Part shown: positions 34,751 to 45,002 of the stretch, in pieces
Position numbering within the stretch: the stretch's first letter is position 1
Layout of the letters: each line of letters begins with the position of its first letter
NCBI GenBank assembly: GCA_033032175.1
Contig: CM065325.1
Span: 11,064,930-11,128,929, forward strand
DNA length: 64,000 bases
Source: Saturnia japonica
Lineage: Eukaryota; Arthropoda; Insecta; Lepidoptera; Saturniidae
Direction: 5' to 3'
Notes under the pieces: generated by a model
Seen by the model: the letters and a program-made list of their open reading frames with translations, nothing else
Database searches by the model: none
What the model was told of the DNA's origin: nothing
Made by a program: the position numbers and the translations under genes

Positions 34751-37700
34751 AATGCACAATTGAAATATACGTAGTTTTGTTTATACATATGGAGTGTTCC
34801 TATATACGCATAGGTATTATTTGTAGGGTGAATACCGACAGTACGTAGGCATTATCGGGAGGGATAATTTTTTAGCACTGCACCTAAGTTATACACATCA
34901 TACATACATGTAACTATAAATACAATTCGATAAGCGAATATTTTTCCAACGAATATAAGCTGTTAGCATTAAATTACGGTTCTTCTCAACAGGATTTTAT
35001 TTACAAACAGTATGTGCTATTGGTATACCTATATAGTACATACACACATTATACGTGTATTGTAATTCAATTGTTTTAGTCATAATGATCAACTGGAATG
35101 TTGGTCTGATATACTCTGGTACACGCCTTGTCGCAATGAATTTTGCAGAGATAGAACTCATTTTAATATGAGGAAATATCTTTCAATAGAAACTGGAAAG
35201 GGAACATTTAACAACATACGGAGTCGATACTTTTAACATTTCTAATAAAAAATTCAAAAGTTGTCGTAGGAATACATCAGAAATAAGTACTTTACGGCTT
35301 AAGTATATTTGGTATTCGAAATAACAATAAATTCATATTTTCTTTTGGCTCCATGGTCACATTTATATTATGAAATATATTATTTTTTGACTAAAAAAAA
35401 AAATTATTTTAGAGACAATTCATTCCATCCTATTAAGTAATGCCATTGTTAAATTTTGTAATGTAAAATTGAGAAATTTAGGAGTTCTGATTTTGATCTC
35501 ATATAAAATTTTGAGTATATTGGTAATAAATTGTTGTAAAAACTATGATATAAATTATAGACCTTTAGGTTATACTTAATTTTAATTCAATGATTTAATT
35601 TTTCGTTAATACAAATAAATTGGAATCATAGATTCTTGGAAATTTAAGAGGGGTTACTAGTCAGAGAATTTAAAAAAAAAAAAAAATGTTTTTTACTGAT
35701 TTTTTATGCCTATACTTATTAGATGTAAAATTACTTATGGTCAGTTTTCAGTTAAAAGAACGTGTCCTTTCATGCATAACAAGAAATATAGATGTAGTAT
35801 ATATATATTAAATCTATAACAAGGCACAACTGTGACATAACTTTAACACAATTATTTATGTAAAAGTTAATCTTGTTCTATCGTGATCACTTTTTATGCA
35901 AATACTAAACACTTTTTACGCAAATACTAAATGATTTTATGTTATGAATATATCAATAATTTTATGTTTTCCAATGAATTTATGTTAAATATGTTATAAA
36001 AAATAAGTTAAACACTTCCAAATAAAAGTCAATCATTGTTGTACTGCGTCCTGTAGATAATCATTGAAAAAAAAACCGTCTAAATCGTCAAACGTCCTTG
36101 TAGTTTCTCTAAACTATTTTTAAATATTTTTCTATGACGTCACTAATTACTGCACCGTGTAAATAGTTGTAAATAATAATTATTCAGTAGATAAAGTTGG
36201 GATAGTTAGAAACGAGCGCATCGAAGAGATGGCATGCTGTCAAATGAATCGCACAAGTAGGTTTCGTGTTTATAAAGTACTGATTTATTAATAGCAGAAA
36301 TTGTAACGTCAATAACGAAATTTTATTTTATTATGCCAAAGATAAATCAATAGTAACCTACGAATTCGAAAATTATTTAAAGAGGATTTTTTTAAACATA
36401 ACATTGCTGTCAAAAACTTAATTGTCCGCATTTCTTGTCCTCTGTTCGAAAAAATTATTTAATAATTGAAGATAAATATCTTACTTGTCACGCGTGACAC
36501 ATATATTATACTTTGTCATACCCAAGGTAAACGGACAGATATGGAAATTGCGTGATTAAAATTTCGCGTAAAAAAGTACAGTCGGTAAAGAAAGTTTAAT
36601 CAGAAAAAATGCTTGAAAGTGCATCCAATTGACACATCTTTTCGATGTGGTTCGAAATATGTTGAGGTACTTACTCCTAAAATGGAGCGGTTACCTATAA
36701 AATATAACGAATTTTCATTAATAATTATAAAAAATCTGTTTTTGCTACTAGAATTATTGTAAGAACAGATGTAGTTTCCAACTTATCTTTAATTTAATAG
36801 TTGTAAATTATTGTGAATGGATCCTAGTAATTTTTAAGATCATGTAGTTAAATGTAAGATAGGTTTATTATAATCATCTTTACTTATTTATGATTATTGT
36901 TGTCATGTTTATATATAAACGTAAGAATTATAATGCCGGATTCAGATGATTGTATTTGGGCATGATTAAGAATATATATTAATAATGACTAAGAGCATGT
37001 ACACAACAGTGAACTAGAAACTAATAATCTAACAAAAATACACGTAACAATTTACTTTCTCTAAATGAAAGATACTTCAACTTTTTTAAATGGCGTCTCT
37101 TAAATATGCATTCTGCCAGTGTCAAGTCAGTCATGGCAGGAGTCACTTCATTAAAACGAGTGACACATTACGATTTTAATTGATTCAGTGTAATGTCCGC
37201 GTGCCATCATCTGTATTTAGCCTAATGTTATCTTCCGCCCATCGAAACGAGGCATCACATTTTTTTGTGATAAGAAATAAATAAACAATCTAAGTAATTA
37301 TGTAGGTAAATAATTATGTTGGTATTTACTACAAAAGTTAATTGTAAGGTTTACCCAACTTGAGAGTCCATTGGTATTCATAATAAAAAAGTAGATTTTT
37401 TAATTAAAAAAAGCCAAAGTTAATGACTAGCTGCTTCGTTACGAATTCAATATTCGTAATAGTTATATATCTACATAAGTACACTTTAACAGTTCATCCG
37501 TAATTCTTTGGTGTCACAATCTTCCTAAAAATAATGAATTATATACCTACTTATTTCTTACTCTTTAATATAAGTGTTTATGGAGTCAATAACAACACGT
37601 TTAACGTTAAGAAGAAAGTCCATCACACTAAGTTAACTTTAAATTAACATTAAATAAGTTAGATTTAAGTAAAACATCATATTGTATTCAAGAAAGGTGT

Positions 37701-39486
37701 TTTGGGTCGACTTTTGAAATGATAACAGCGACATCTGTATTACGAAAACATTAATTACATTAATTTTGATTATTACTTATAAATACCGAAAGAATTTACA
37801 TAGATCCATTACACGTAAAATGTAATGAAAATTTATCCACGGCTGGTGAGAAAATGTTAATGAGTAGGAAACATGAACTTCAAAGATAGCATTTTAAATG
37901 TTTTTAATTGTTTTAAAAGAATTTCTACTAAATAAAATGCGTGAATTTTTTTATATATCTATAGCACTCTAATTACTTAATTATAAATGTTCTAATTATC
38001 ACACACTGATGCAGCCAATGAGGATATGTTGGGATAGCGCCTGCTAAATCCGCTAAGTGATTTTTTTTATTATTGAGCTTGTTTTAAAAAAGGTTTTTTT
38101 TTTATAACTGATAATAAAACTGAACGTCCTGAACGTGCAATGCTAAAATGAATATGATTAAGTGAAATAGTTATTATTAAAAAAAAAAATGTTTTGTTTG
38201 TAAATCCTGAAAAGTAATTTTCTTAGTGAATTTTCATGGTGTAGGTAACCAGCTTTGGATTTAGATTTTCCGAAACGGGGCAAAGACTCGGCAGGCCCTT
38301 CCTTCCGGTATTTGAAGATTTTAAATAATTATTCAAACAATTTTGGTAACCCCTTTAAAATGGCGTCCAGGGCAGGTATCTACCTCGGTTTGTCTCTTCT
38401 AGATGCGGACAGACTATTAGATAAAAACGAGAGTTGCCGAAACGAAAATTTGATCTACGATACACTATTTATCGTAGGTCTATGGTATATATGCTAGAAT
38501 TTTGGATTCAGATTTCATATAATTTAACACAGTATTTTACATTCAAAGATAAAGTCACGTAGGTATCACAAAATATGGCTGTCGCTAGTTACCATTTTAT
38601 GTGAATACTTATTGTTAACAATGTTTTTCTGGTTTATTCAAATTTGAAAGTGATATCTGATAACTGTTTCTTGTCAAATAAACGATTTTGGAGATCGTTG
38701 ATGAATTGTTTTATTTCTTATCACCTTCTCTTGTTACTAACGTACTTTAAAATTATCTTATACCTCTATAAATTATCGCATAATATGTAGCTGTTACTCA
38801 TCCATTTAAAATATACTTCATTTAAATTATTGATGTGAAACGTCCTAATGCGGCGGGTCAGACCGGTTGTTCTTCCCAATGGCTGTTGACTTGGCGACCG
38901 CGACTCTTTGGCCCAATGTTTGCCCAAATATACAGACTTTATTATTTCAAAATTTCATGTTATAATAAGCTTTGATTATATGTTTATATCTAGACGTTTG
39001 AATTCCTAGTCCGGCGTTTCAAAGGAGTATTTTTCATAGGTATGAAAAATAAACACATCGCTTAGAACTGCTGTCAGTACATTTAGCTCACCTACAGAGT
39101 ATAGACGTATTTTTGCTCTCGCAATAATATAATTAAAAATGGCTTTTTGTGTAATAAAACTTTGCAAAAAATAACTTCGGAAAAAAAGCATAAGGAGATC
39201 ACTTACCTAAGTTAATTTTTTCATAAAAGTGAAGACGTCAATGATCATTTCTTGTCAGTGTTCGCGGGCACATTTAGAAGATAATACAAAACCGATCAAT
39301 CTCTATGAACAAATTCCCCCACTTTTAAAGTAAAATGTTTTAACTTGGAATCCCCTCTATAAAGGAAACAAAAACAGCTGACAGCGTGTACAACAATAGC
39401 TCTATGTACACTAGGCTAGTGAAGTCGGACCACAAAAATGTCATCGGTCTCAGGCCACATGGTATCTAGACGTTTATATAATCAAA
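34751..39486. other. Long AT-rich stretch with no recognised feature
   Basis: This 4.7 kb has no shared repeat, RNA gene or convincing coding frame. The longest frames (38255-38497 plus, 39006-39191 minus) have no domain. It may be intronic or intergenic. Confidence 0.5.
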
Positions 39487-39885
39487 GGTTATAAGACAAT
39501 TTTTTTAAAAGGAATCAATCCTACGGACTTCGATGATTTTGAGGAGTTCTCAAGTGTATCTTCGAAGTCGAAGGTTCAATACCAATGAAATTAAAATGGG
39601 ACCACCCTTGAGGTATCCCCTTTCCAACAAAAAAAGAATCATCCAAACCGGTTCATAACAAATAAGTTATGGCTGAACATCCATAATAGATATTATATAT
39701 TGAATTGAATGTCCCAAGTCCGGTGAAGCTATAAAAACCGTCAGAGGCTTCAGGGCCCCTAAGGCTAACAGTATAGTCAGTCAGTTTATAAAAAACCCGC
39801 CATTTTGTTGAAGTCGCTTAAAAAACTGTCCATCGAAAAGCACCATGAAAAAAAAGGTATACATTCGAATTAATATCCTTTTAAA
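39487..39885 (+). repeat. Dispersed repeat F, copy 4, interrupted by repeat B
   Basis: AAGACAATTTTTTTAAAAGG, TTCGAAGTCGAAGGTTCAAT, GGACCACCCTTGAGGTATCC and ATTCGAATTAATATCCTTTT match the family. A repeat B copy sits at 39711-39785 between body and tail, so repeat B arrived later here. Confidence 0.65.
39711..39785 (+). repeat. Repeat B, copy 5, nested
   Basis: CCCAAGTCCGGTGAAGCTAT, CCGTCAGAGGCTTCAGGGCC and CCTAAGGCTAACAG. It lacks the GGCTGAGTGCC head. Confidence 0.65.
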
Positions 39886-39894
39886 GTCGGTAAA

Positions 39895-40200
39895 AAAAAT
39901 GGATAGATTTAAAAAAGGTTAGTAGGGATCGCGACCATCATACACTTAGTAATAAAATAAACATCTTGAAAATCGCTTTCTTTTGGTTTGTCATGTTCCC
40001 GGATCACCCTGTGTATATCCAACAATCAAGTGGAATGGTAGGGGTCACGACTACCATGCACACAATATTAAAATAAACAATTTTACAGCGACTTTCTTTT
40101 GGTTAGTCATGTTTCGGGATCACCAGGATTTTTTTTTTAATATTCACTAAGATGTTTCATATCTGCCGGGTATCCCGGGACCGGGACTTCCAACTTTTTT
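39895..40200 (+). repeat. Repeat D, tandem pair of 117-bp units
   Basis: The first unit starts near 39925 (GGGATCGCGACCATCATACA) and the second near 40042 (GGGTCACGACTACCATGCAC). Each holds AATAAAATAAACA, GCTTTCTTTTGGTTTGTCAT and a GGGATCACC string. A shared tail follows (TAAGATGTTTCATATCTGCC, GGGTATCCCGGGACC). It aligns along its length with 51972-52285. Confidence 0.75.
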
Positions 40201-40751
40201 TTATTATTATTTTTGAAAACATTTTCTTGATATTTGCCACGCGGGATGAGCCAGTTACAAATGTGTTAATGTTATATTATATTTTACCCACAATATTTTA
40301 ATTAGAAATGGTTCTGTTCTTGTCCAATCTAATCTTGTTTTGTAAAGACGTGGTACGTGGTGGCCACTCTCTGGAGTCTCAGGTTGCAATCTTACTAACA
40401 ATGTTTAATTATGATTATGTACATGCTATTAAAATTTACATTCTTTTTTTTAATACCAATTCACTTGATATTTGCCTAATCAGCCAACTAAATCATGTAC
40501 ATTTTTTTTATTTTAATCAACAGTTAACACATTGTGGCAAAATACATAGTCAAAATGTCGTTAACAGTGCCATCTAGCAATCAAAGGTTACACTATTTGT
40601 GTAGTGTTAAAATTATTCGCGATGGTTCTAGAAATTAGTACCTAATATTACTACAAGATGTTGCTTTTTCGAAAAATACGATAAGTTTTTCGTATTCATG
40701 TTCATTCATTTTATAGACTCTATTGCGCACGGAAAATACTGACGTGCAATT
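40201..40751. other. No gene recognised
   Basis: AT-rich spacer upstream of the BEL element. The last five bases, ATGAT (40752-40756), are its target duplication. Confidence 0.5.
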
Positions 40752-40756
40752 ATGAT

Positions 40757-40909
40757 TGTAATATTATTACGCTACGGTTCTATTTATTTAAATTAAGGAT
40801 TAAAATATTAACGAGGATTCACATGTTTCTCAATTCTCTTTATTTTTCTAACAACAACTGTTGCCAACGCAACCACTTCAAACAACGAATACATTCGGAT
40901 TTCACAACA
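40757..40909 (-). repeat. 3' LTR of the BEL/Pao element
   Basis: 153 bp, plus strand TGTAATATTATTACG to ATTTCACAACA, identical to 42386-42538. On the element strand a purine tract (GCGGAGGA, 40910-40917) precedes it, as needed to prime plus-strand synthesis. Confidence 0.95.
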
Positions 40910-41173
40910 TCCTCCGCACACCGAAACAAAGTATATATCCGAATGTTATATTACTGAAGTACAATTATATTATATAAAAATTTAACAATTTACAACTTTC
41001 CTCGAAGCTCTATCACAATATGAAAAAATTACAACCATTGCCATTATTAATTATAATAATAGTTTTACAATTATAAATTAATATAATGTATCATATTTGT
41101 CTGACAGATAATTAGTAACAAAAAATAAACTAAATATAGAGATTGCTAAAAAAGACAGTTTAGAATAAAGAAT

Positions 41174-42346
41174 TTAAACATATAACTTATACTCACTTGG
41201 CAGTTTTACCACCCTACCGCTGCGAGTCCTCAACTGTGGTTTCTCAGGACTCATCGATTTTTGTTGATCTGCTGAATTAGAGTTTAATAAACTATCATTA
41301 CCTGTTGGGCTATTTTGATCATCAGAATCTGTCTTCAAAAAATTAAAATCAGTACATGTGATTTCTAGTTTGTACAGTCTTTGAAAAGGACGAACCTTGT
41401 ACCCTACAGATGTTCTCACGCGTGCAGATCTGCTAATACCATCTCTTCCAGGGTAAATTTCTTCGATTAATCCTAAAGGCCACTTTATCCTTTTATCTCC
41501 GGTTTCAATTAAAACAATATCTCCTACTTTCAGACTATCAGCCTTTTCTCTTCCTCTTTGCACTAACATTGTTAAATATTCAGTCTTGAATCTATGTCTA
41601 AATTGCTCTCGAAGATTTTGTAAGTATCTTAGACGTTTATTCATGCCTTTTGCGTCAATCTGATCAATATCAGTTACATCTGTGTTGCTCAAAGGCTGTA
41701 TGAAATGTGCTGGTGTCAATGGATCCAATGCTTCAGCTTTATCGTTGTTAACATATGTCAATGGACGGCCATTCATTGTGGCTTCACAGTCACAAAGAAT
41801 AGTTTGAAGCTCATCGTATGATACAGATGATTTTCCTAAGACACGACGCAGTAAATCTTTCATTATTCTTATCAGACGCTCCCAATACCCTCCCCACCAA
41901 GCAGCAGAAGGTACATTCATTTTCCACGTTATGCGTTCTATCATCGAGCGTCTTTGGATTTCATCCCAATCTAACAAGGTAAGTAGATGTTTAATTCCTT
42001 GAAAATTAGTGCCTTGGTCTGACATAAGCGTGTCGATGCGACCACGTCGTGCTATAAATCTCCTTAATGTCATTATAAATGATTCTGTGGACAAGGACTT
42101 AGTCAATTCTAGATGTACTGCACGATAGACAGCACAAGTGTAAAGCACAATCCAGCATTTCTCTCCATTTTGACACTGAAGCCTCTCATATAATTCTTTT
42201 AATTTTATCCAGTGCATTCTCATCTCACACTGTTCCGGTTTTTCTTTATTTGTCTCATAATGCCGGCTCAATGTGGATTCCATATTATTCGCTGCCTTCG
42301 TGAATAATCTACGCGTCACAGTTCTCTCCTTAATTTTTGACTCCAT
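41174..42346 (-). CDS. Gag-integrase fusion ORF of the BEL/Pao element
   Basis: This 390-residue frame starts 40 bp inside the 5' LTR. Residues 1 to about 57 (ending MHWIKLKELYERLQ) look like the start of BEL gag (DUF1759-like, coiled). From about residue 58 it is integrase: GEKCWIVLYTCAVYRAVHLE, a RRFIARRGR block, D110 in SDQGTNF, E156 in WWGGYWERLIR, then LCDCEATMNGRPLTYV. Residues about 245-330 match the BEL C-terminal DUF5641 domain (LKVGDIVLIE, KWPLGLIEEIYPGRDG). The zinc-binding region and the first catalytic Asp of the DDE triad are absent, so it should not integrate DNA. The join is in frame and no stop interrupts the ORF. It may be a deletion or a copied spliced transcript. Confidence 0.9.
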   Translation of the reverse strand: MESKIKERTVTRRLFTKAANNMESTLSRHYETNKEKPEQCEMRMHWIKLKELYERLQCQNGEKCWIVLYTCAVYRAVHLELTKSLSTESFIMTLRRFIARRGRIDTLMSDQGTNFQGIKHLLTLLDWDEIQRRSMIERITWKMNVPSAAWWGGYWERLIRIMKDLLRRVLGKSSVSYDELQTILCDCEATMNGRPLTYVNNDKAEALDPLTPAHFIQPLSNTDVTDIDQIDAKGMNKRLRYLQNLREQFRHRFKTEYLTMLVQRGREKADSLKVGDIVLIETGDKRIKWPLGLIEEIYPGRDGISRSARVRTSVGYKVRPFQRLYKLEITCTDFNFLKTDSDDQNSPTGNDSLLNSNSADQQKSMSPEKPQLRTRSGRVVKLPSEYKLYV

Positions 42347-42369
42347 ATTTAGTATCGTAAATTACCACA

Positions 42370-42382
42370 GTCACGGTCGCCA
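42370..42382 (-). promoter_or_regulatory. Primer-binding site of the BEL/Pao element
   Basis: On the minus strand TGGCGACCGTGAC begins three bases inside the 5' LTR. TGG pairs with the CCA end of a tRNA. Which tRNA cannot be decided here. Confidence 0.7.
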
Positions 42383-42385
42383 CAA

Positions 42386-42538
42386 TGTAATATTATTACG
42401 CTACGGTTCTATTTATTTAAATTAAGGATTAAAATATTAACGAGGATTCACATGTTTCTCAATTCTCTTTATTTTTCTAACAACAACTGTTGCCAACGCA
42501 ACCACTTCAAACAACGAATACATTCGGATTTCACAACA
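42386..42538 (-). repeat. 5' LTR of the BEL/Pao element
   Basis: 153 bp, identical to 40757-40909 and bounded outside by ATGAT (42539-42543). Confidence 0.95.
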
Positions 42539-42543
42539 ATGAT

Positions 42544-42900
42544 TATAAAATAAATATGTTAACCAAAATGACATAATATAGTATATTGATGTATGTACTG
42601 TTTTCTTTTGGTAACGATACTATAATGATATGTATGTCAAGGCGTATAACGCCATTATTCTAATTGCAAAACTACTTTAAAATATTTATAGAGCCAAATA
42701 ATAAAACATTATTGTGTGTCCATAGTTCCATTTTCTTATTCTTGTCACATTATGAATTCTAAATATTTATCTCAAAATTCCTATAAAAAGTTTGCAATAA
42801 GGAAGTATGAACGCCATACCACCCCCCTACGGAGAAGGGAAACCGTAGATAGAAAAAAAGAGAAATCAGAGGTCGAAAGGTTTGGAAAAATATCTGATCT
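42544..42900. other. No gene recognised
   Basis: AT-rich. A 67-codon plus-strand frame (42716-42919) has no recognisable content. Confidence 0.45.
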
Positions 42901-43019
42901 GATTATAGTGTGGTCCTAGTGCAGGGGCAGCAGGCGGAGGAGATACTCAAGATACGGGTGAGAAGACATGAGCAGATAGAGCGCGACGAGGGACGAGGGA
43001 CAAGAACGCTGTCAAGTTG

Positions 43020-43180
43020 GTGCGAGTCCTGTCAATGAGATGCAATACGACGCAATACGACGCGATGCGACGTGATGCGATGTATTGCGATGCGATGCGA
43101 CGTGACGCGATGCGATGCGACGTGACGCGATGCGATGCGACGTGACGCGATGCGATGCGATGCAACGCGATTCAGTATGA
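43020..43180 (+). repeat. Minisatellite built from GATGC/GACGT/GACGC pentamers
   Basis: The tract is made almost wholly of 5-base words. A 20-bp unit, GCGATGCGATGCGACGTGAC, is repeated about three times without change (43087-43150), with looser copies on both sides. Because 5 and 3 are coprime, all minus-strand frames read runs rich in Ser, His, Arg, Ala and Ile; these are products of the repeat, not a gene. Confidence 0.9.
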
Positions 43181-43246
43181 GATGACACGACATTTTCCAC
43201 TACTCGAAGCGCGACAGACAGTCAGGCTGTCAGGCAGCTGACAAGC

Positions 43247-43390
43247 ATGGCGCAAAGCGGCGTGGTGCTGCAGCCAGCTGGGACTATCCTTTGTAGAGTC
43301 ACCATGACTCAGTCCAGGATGCCACGCTGGAGTAGGCTTGCACAGTTTGAAGCTCCGTCCGGTGTAGAGGCTCCACGAGATGAAGAGTGA
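43247..43390 (+). other. Short open frame in GC-rich sequence, unknown
   Basis: A 47-codon frame (MAQSGVVLQPAGTILCRVTM then TQSRMPRWSRLAQFEAPS and an acidic end) lies in GC-rich sequence between the minisatellite and the hAT element. The same block read on the minus strand could be the leader of an old LTR element (see 44323). No function is proposed. Confidence 0.2.
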
Positions 43391-43469
43391 TCGTCATCGC
43401 AGTAGTGCTAAATAGGGCCACAATTAAGGTAAAAAAGGCCAATGTAGATCTCAAAAACGTTGTCACGGG

Positions 43470-44230
43470 CATAGCCGGACACCGTTAATCAAATAGTTAA
43501 CTTCGTTAATCCGATATAAAAAAAGTTAGCTTAGTTAAACGTTAAAGCGTTACATATCGGAAGAATTAACGCAAGTTAACGTTAATCGTTAATCCGTTAA
43601 TATGTGTAAAATTCCATCTTTATATCGTTGCGTCAGTAAAGTTATCAAAAAGTATTTGCTGGCCGATCTGGATACAAATTTCACATACTCAGTCAAATGT
43701 GGCCATGGATTCTCATCAGTACCGCTGGAATCCGATCCGATTTCATGTCTTCCAACATCCATGATATGGTTTTATATAAATTACTACACAGTACACTGCA
43801 CAGTACACTTTTTCTATCTAACTAAATTACACCGCACTCTTCTTTATCAATTATAACACGCAAATGATCACTGACAGTAATTTATAATAACAACAAACAA
43901 AACACTCGTCACTCTAAGCACCGGCGCTAAGTAATGAAGTGATCAAACGAAACAAATCTCTTCGCAGTTTTCTTTCTCACTCACATGCGCCGGCAAAATA
44001 TATCTAGTTTCGTTTTTGTTTCACTCGCTGCCACGCGCCGGCCGGCACTTGTCGGTGCCATGCGGTAACTATTCGGCATTGGAATAACGATTAACGGACT
44101 CCTGCATATTAACGGAAGTTAACGTGTCCGTTAACATTTTTAAAAGTTAACTTAAAAGTTAATACGTTAATAAAAATGTTAACTTCGTTAATTAACGATT
44201 AACGGATTAACGAGTTAATGAACAGCTATG
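43470..44230. mobile_element. hAT-type non-autonomous DNA transposon
   Basis: The element is flanked by identical 8-bp direct copies GTCACGGG (43462-43469 and 44231-44238), the target-duplication length of hAT. It starts CATAGC and ends GCTATG. Inside both ends lie dense GTTAAC/CGTTAAT motifs in mirrored order (CCGTTAATCAAATAGTTAAC at the left, TTAACGATTAACGGATTAAC at the right), probable transposase-binding sites. No transposase is encoded; an 84-codon frame at 43602-43856 has no hAT motif. At 761 bp it must be mobilised in trans. Confidence 0.9.
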
Positions 44231-44322
44231 GTCACGGGTCACCACGCCGAAGTGGTGACAAATGCGACAACATAAGCCTCCATAGTGGTGACGATGGCTC
44301 CCAGCTTGCGTAGTCTTCGTTT

Positions 44323-44335
44323 TCGGGGTCACCAA
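44323..44335 (-). other. Possible primer-binding site of an older LTR element
   Basis: The minus strand reads TTTGGTGACCCCG, resembling primer-binding sites of insect Ty3/gypsy elements, followed by a GC-rich leader running toward 43200 and cut by the hAT insertion. No LTR pair could be matched, so this is tentative. Confidence 0.3.
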
Positions 44336-44340
44336 ATAAG

Positions 44341-44677
44341 GGCGATTAGCCCCATATCAAAATTGCAAATCTGTTTTACATATATATTATAAACCAAAAT
44401 TATTAATATACAAGTCTCTGACAAGTTTTTCAAGAATCTATTTCAAATTTTAGTTACATTTTACGTGATGTGGTCGAGTTATTGTACACGGATCAAGTGG
44501 ATTATTAATTATAACTTCCTAAGAACATGCACTAAATAATTAGAAAAATATTTTTTTACCGTGAATTTGCTAGAATTGTAGATGAACACAGTTGCTACTA
44601 ACTAAAAAAGAATCTTTTGATAGTTCTGACGTTTCAAGTCATTAATCTTAATGTCAAATGTGAAGTGTCAAATTGTC
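44341..44677. other. No gene recognised
   Basis: AT-rich flank of the Harbinger element, ending in its TTA target site. Confidence 0.5.
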
Positions 44678-44681
44678 TTAC

Positions 44682-44695
44682 GGCCGGTTCCAATA
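44682..44695 (+). repeat. Left terminal inverted repeat core of the Harbinger
   Basis: GGCCGGTTCCAATA, an exact inverted match to 48984-48997. Confidence 0.92.
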
Positions 44696-45002
44696 CCCTA
44701 ACTATCTATAACTGCTAGTTATAATAGCTACTAGTGGTATCTATTAGAGCATTTTTCAATTTCAATAAACACAGATAGATAAAAAATTCTTACTTTAACT
44801 TTAAACTACCTGTGGGAGGGCCTATCTCATACCATAGTTATGTAAGTTCATAGAAAAAAAAAGAATAGCGTTTCAATACCGTCCTTACAGATAACTGTCA
44901 GTTGTTCAAATAATCTTTTACTCGAGTTTTGTTCATCGCCCGATTTTGAGAGATAATTAGTTATTGATAAAGGAATCCTAAATTATATTTTAATAAATAG
45001 TA

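Larger units (their letters stand above)
40757..42538 (-). mobile_element. BEL/Pao LTR retrotransposon, internally deleted
   Basis: Two LTRs of 153 bp (40757-40909, 42386-42538) are identical throughout, start TG and end CA, and are flanked by ATGAT on both sides (40752-40756, 42539-42543). The coding strand is minus, so the right LTR is the 5' one. A primer-binding site and a purine tract sit at the expected inner edges. Only 1,476 bp lie between the LTRs, against several kilobases in a full element. Identical LTRs mean a recent insertion. It lacks protease, reverse transcriptase and RNase H and so needed help to move. Confidence 0.95.

Noticed and set aside
38255..38497. 80-codon plus frame
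   Set aside because: Begins at TTG, no family, in otherwise featureless AT-rich DNA.
42947..43200. Minus-strand frames of 62-72 codons rich in Ser/His/Arg
   Set aside because: They arise from the pentamer minisatellite; every frame of such a repeat is open.
43602..43856. 84-codon frame inside the hAT element as a transposase
   Set aside because: No hAT dimerisation or DDE motif; too short and of ordinary AT-rich composition.
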